Positions 61,523 to 64,000 of a stretch of 64,000 bases of DNA are shown piece after piece. The position numbers were made by a program, and so were the translations under genes. Origin of the DNA: Sphingobacterium psychroaquaticum (GTDB lineage: Bacteria > Bacteroidota > Bacteroidia > Sphingobacteriales > Sphingobacteriaceae); assembly GCF_900177625.1 (NCBI RefSeq), contig NZ_FXAU01000005.1:62001-126000 (forward strand), written 5' to 3'. A model generated the notes under the pieces. That model was given only the letters and a program-made list of their open reading frames with translations, searched no databases and was not told where the DNA came from. Every line of letters starts with the position of its first letter. Position 1 is the stretch's first letter.

Positions 61523-62532
61523 GATACTATTTGTTTAGTTATTTTAAAAACTAATTGTAAACTATACAACTCGTTGTTTTCTTGGATGATTAGTGAATAG
61601 TCATTATCAAAATTCATCTCCAATCTTTTCCGTAAGTTTTGCAAGCCGATATGTGTACTCCGTACAATGCTTATCTTGCCTTCTGAAGATTTTGTATTAA
61701 CCGCTTTAAAGGTCAAAACATTTTCTTCACACGCTAAATCTAAGCGAATAAAGTCTGTATCCGAATGTAAAGAACAGTATTGAAAGCAGTTTTCGATAAT
61801 CGGCTGAAAAATCATCGGTGGCACAAGGTTATCGTGATTTCCGGCATTGTTATGGTTAAAAATAATCTTTTGTTTATCGGTTTCATTTCTCGATTTCTGA
61901 AAATCCAGATAGTGTTCTATATACTCAATTTCTTTATCCAACAACACGTGTTTAGCATCACATTCTTCTAGAACATAGCGTAGCATTTTAGACAATTTCA
62001 TAATATAGTCAGAAGCCTGTTTGGAATCAAAATAGGTCATGGAATATATATTATTTAACGCATTAAATAAAAAATGGGAGTTAATTTGTGATTTAAGCAT
62101 ATTCATCTCCATTGTTTTTTGCTCTATAATAGATTCCTTGTCTTTATTAAGAAAATAGATTACGGTACAAAAAATATAGGTAATTGCTGAAATATTATTA
62201 TGACTTTGTTTTTGTGATAAAAGGTCGATTTCTATTTGAAATAACGTGCGAGAAGTTCCTAAAATAAAATATACCAATACATTGACCAGTATAATTAGTG
62301 CAAATGAGCAAAGGATGTACACAATAATCTTAGACCGAGCTAGCAATTTAGGTATCAATAATTTGGTGGTCACTATCCAGACTAAAAAAATGTTCAGGGG
62401 TGTCAGCAATGCTATAACTGTTGCCGGAAAGAAGGAGTATGGTAAGATCACATTTACCAAGCTAACATAGCAGATTAGAATCCCAACTATCACTGTCATT
62501 CGATTTTTAGCTACTCTTTTCATACATAACAA
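61519..62532 (-). CDS. Sensor histidine kinase (LytS/YehU-type His_kinase domain)
   Basis: 337 residues. Four or so membrane helices (residues ~10-130, no extracytoplasmic sensor domain of note), then the His_kinase domain with the phosphoaccepting HFLFNALNNIYSMTYF, and an HATPase end with N-box VPPMIFQPIIENCFQYC and G-box THIGLQNLRKRLEM. It phosphorylates the LytTR regulator. Divergent from the TolC gene, separated by a 206-bp promoter region. Cargo of the element or of a neighbouring efflux locus. Confidence 0.93.
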   Translation of the reverse strand: MLCMKRVAKNRMTVIVGILICYVSLVNVILPYSFFPATVIALLTPLNIFLVWIVTTKLLIPKLLARSKIIVYILCSFALIILVNVLVYFILGTSRTLFQIEIDLLSQKQSHNNISAITYIFCTVIYFLNKDKESIIEQKTMEMNMLKSQINSHFLFNALNNIYSMTYFDSKQASDYIMKLSKMLRYVLEECDAKHVLLDKEIEYIEHYLDFQKSRNETDKQKIIFNHNNAGNHDNLVPPMIFQPIIENCFQYCSLHSDTDFIRLDLACEENVLTFKAVNTKSSEGKISIVRSTHIGLQNLRKRLEMNFDNDYSLIIQENNELYSLQLVFKITKQIVS

Positions 62533-62738
62533 AAATACGCAATAAATAGGCTGGGCAAAAAATATCCTACGAACCTAGCAGATTTCCATACCAACGAGCC
62601 ATTTTCTAGTATAACCTCGAATTTCATGTGTTTTATATCATTTACATATGTTAATGTAGATTGATAGCAAACTTGTTGAATATTTTTCTGCTCTTACATT
62701 CTCCTCTTCATTTTTGCCCGCAACATTAAAAAAATGAT
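62533..62738. promoter_or_regulatory. Divergent promoter region between kinase and TolC gene
   Basis: 206 bp that must hold promoters for both directions; no clear TAnnTTTG box on either strand and no ORF. Likely target area for the LytTR regulator, but no direct repeat is obvious. Confidence 0.35.
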
Positions 62739-64000
62739 ATGGGAATACGACAAAGTCAATTTAGTCTGTTTTTGTTTACGTTCTGTCTGGCGACACTTTC
62801 GACGGTAACTAACGCACAACAGATAAACAAAGGCGGTACCTTAAAAGAGTGCATCAATTATGCATTAGAAAATAACGCAAAGATCCGACAATCAGAAGCT
62901 GATCATCACGAATACTATTACCAAATCCAAGAAGTTAAATCTAACTTGCTACCTCAGGTATCTGGAAGTGGTGTTATAGACCGTAACATCGTTATACCCA
63001 CAATGATACTTCCTGGAGAAATCGTAGGTCAACCTGGAACAAAAATCCCAGCACAGATGGGCACAAAAAATCTCCTTGATTTTTCGGCCCAAATCGAGCA
63101 GGTCATTTTTGACCCTGCATTATTTCAGGGGATTAGGATTGCAAAAACCAACCAAGAGCTGTTAACTCTTCAGAAGGAGCTTACAGAAGAAGAAGTTATC
63201 TACAATGTAAGTACGATTTTCTACGAAATAGCACGGACTAAAGAAGAGTTGAAAAATGTAGAACACATGCTTATTCTACAAACTGAAAGCTATACCATCG
63301 TCGATGAACGTATCGAACAAGGTATTAGTCGGCCTGTTGATCGCAACCGTATTCAAGTGAACATAAACGGTCTGAAAACTAGAAAGAGAGGCTTAGAAAG
63401 CATAATTTACCAACAGACAAATTATTTAAAAGCCTTGATAGGTGTGAATGTTAATGAAGATTTCACAATCCAATACGGAATCGTTTTGACTCCCCAAATT
63501 AATGATGCTTTTCTACCTTACGAAAACACCAATCGGACAGAGATTCAACTATTAACGACCCAAAAAAATCTAGTGAACTTTGAAATTATACAAGAAAAAA
63601 AGAAATACCTACCAACACTTTCCGGTTTATTTTCCGCCGGATATCAGTTTCAATCCGATCAGTTTAGAATAACCCAAGATCCTTGGTTCAGTTCCGTTGC
63701 CATTGGTTTACGTCTTAAAGTGCCCATTTTTGATGGTCATGCAAAACGTAGCAGAATACAGCAATTACATTGGCAAAACCAACGGATCGAATCTCAGATT
63801 CTGCAAAAGCAACACGACCTCGAAGCTGACGAACGTAATGCATTCTATAAACTGCAACGCTCACGGGAAAATCTAACAGAGCAAAAGCAAAATGTGAATT
63901 TAGCCGAAGACAATTACAACAAAACAAATTTACTCTACAAACAAGGATTGATCGACATCGGTGAGGTCTTCAGCACGGAATCATCTCTACTGGATGCAAA
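62739..64000 (+). CDS. TolC-type outer-membrane efflux protein, 3' end outside window
   Basis: At least 420 residues, open to the window end. Signal peptide (FTFCLATLSTVTNAQ), then the outer-membrane efflux repeat LKECINYALENNAKIRQSEADHHEYYYQIQEVKSNLLPQVSGSG and the coiled-coil segments (LQTESYTIVDERIEQGISRPVDRNRIQVNINGLK; LAEDNYNKTNLLYKQGLIDIGEVF). TolC proteins form the outer exit duct of RND or ABC pumps; the pump genes are expected after the window. Start at the second of two close ATG codons, chosen by frame. Confidence 0.9.
   Translation, partial: MGIRQSQFSLFLFTFCLATLSTVTNAQQINKGGTLKECINYALENNAKIRQSEADHHEYYYQIQEVKSNLLPQVSGSGVIDRNIVIPTMILPGEIVGQPGTKIPAQMGTKNLLDFSAQIEQVIFDPALFQGIRIAKTNQELLTLQKELTEEEVIYNVSTIFYEIARTKEELKNVEHMLILQTESYTIVDERIEQGISRPVDRNRIQVNINGLKTRKRGLESIIYQQTNYLKALIGVNVNEDFTIQYGIVLTPQINDAFLPYENTNRTEIQLLTTQKNLVNFEIIQEKKKYLPTLSGLFSAGYQFQSDQFRITQDPWFSSVAIGLRLKVPIFDGHAKRSRIQQLHWQNQRIESQILQKQHDLEADERNAFYKLQRSRENLTEQKQNVNLAEDNYNKTNLLYKQGLIDIGEVFSTESSLLDA

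Overview
The window looks like a chromosome segment of a member of the Bacteroidota, most likely a Sphingobacteriaceae (Sphingobacterium-like) bacterium. Four things support this: TAnnTTTG -7 promoter boxes in front of many genes; Bacteroidota-specific families (DUF3078, a CarboxypepD_reg-like envelope protein, DUF2490); a CTnDOT-type transfer region (traA-traQ, mobABC); and overall protein resemblance. No 16S gene is present, so the genus is inferred.

Region 1 (1-13 kb) is housekeeping chromosome. It holds a plus-strand cell-envelope operon (glucosaminidase with LysM, a CarboxypepD_reg-like protein, a DUF3078 protein, an amidase). Next come a sodium:solute symporter with two tiny overlapping membrane proteins, a large PIG-L-type deacetylase, thioredoxin and peroxiredoxin genes, and tRNA-Arg(CCT) with a broken, palindrome-interrupted copy just before it. 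A split chromate transporter pair and an AraC-type regulator follow.

Region 2 (12.5-28.3 kb, all minus strand) is a nickel/urease supercluster read from two promoters. The distal operon (from about 28.2 kb) encodes a small secreted protein, HypA, HypB, a second UreE-like chaperone, a FecCD/BtuCD-type ABC importer, a GNAT enzyme and a TonB-dependent receptor. The proximal operon (from about 20.0 kb) encodes a small membrane protein, UreA, UreB, UreC, UreE, UreF, UreG, UreD, a urea transporter and a DUF2490-like protein. Both promoters carry the same 13-bp sequence exactly 24 bp upstream of the -7 box. That suggests one metal-responsive regulator controls import, chaperoning and urea use. No hydrogenase genes are present, so HypA/HypB are inferred to feed nickel to urease.

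Region 3 (28.3-32.8 kb) has a tandem 708-bp duplication encoding two small exported NTF2-like proteins, an MFS transporter and a calcineurin-like phosphoesterase. It ends in tRNA-Lys(CTT).

Region 4 (32.8 kb to the window end) is an integrative and conjugative element inserted at the 3' end of tRNA-Lys. Its serine recombinase gene runs antisense into the tRNA. After it come a 53-residue ORF, ArdA, and a cargo island with a PD-(D/E)XK-type protein, an orphan receiver domain and an Mrr-like protein. The traQ-to-traE operon follows, then a PrrC/RloC-like AAA ATPase on the opposite strand, traD-traA, a probable oriT region, mobA, mobB and mobC. The traG ATPase gene is interrupted exactly inside its Walker A codons by a 49-nt hairpin; removing those 49 nt restores a perfect 835-codon reading frame. 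A tRNA-like structure and a DUF5623-like gene separate mobB from mobC. The last 3 kb hold a LytTR response regulator, its histidine kinase and the start of a TolC-type efflux gene, probably cargo. The right end of the element is not in the window.
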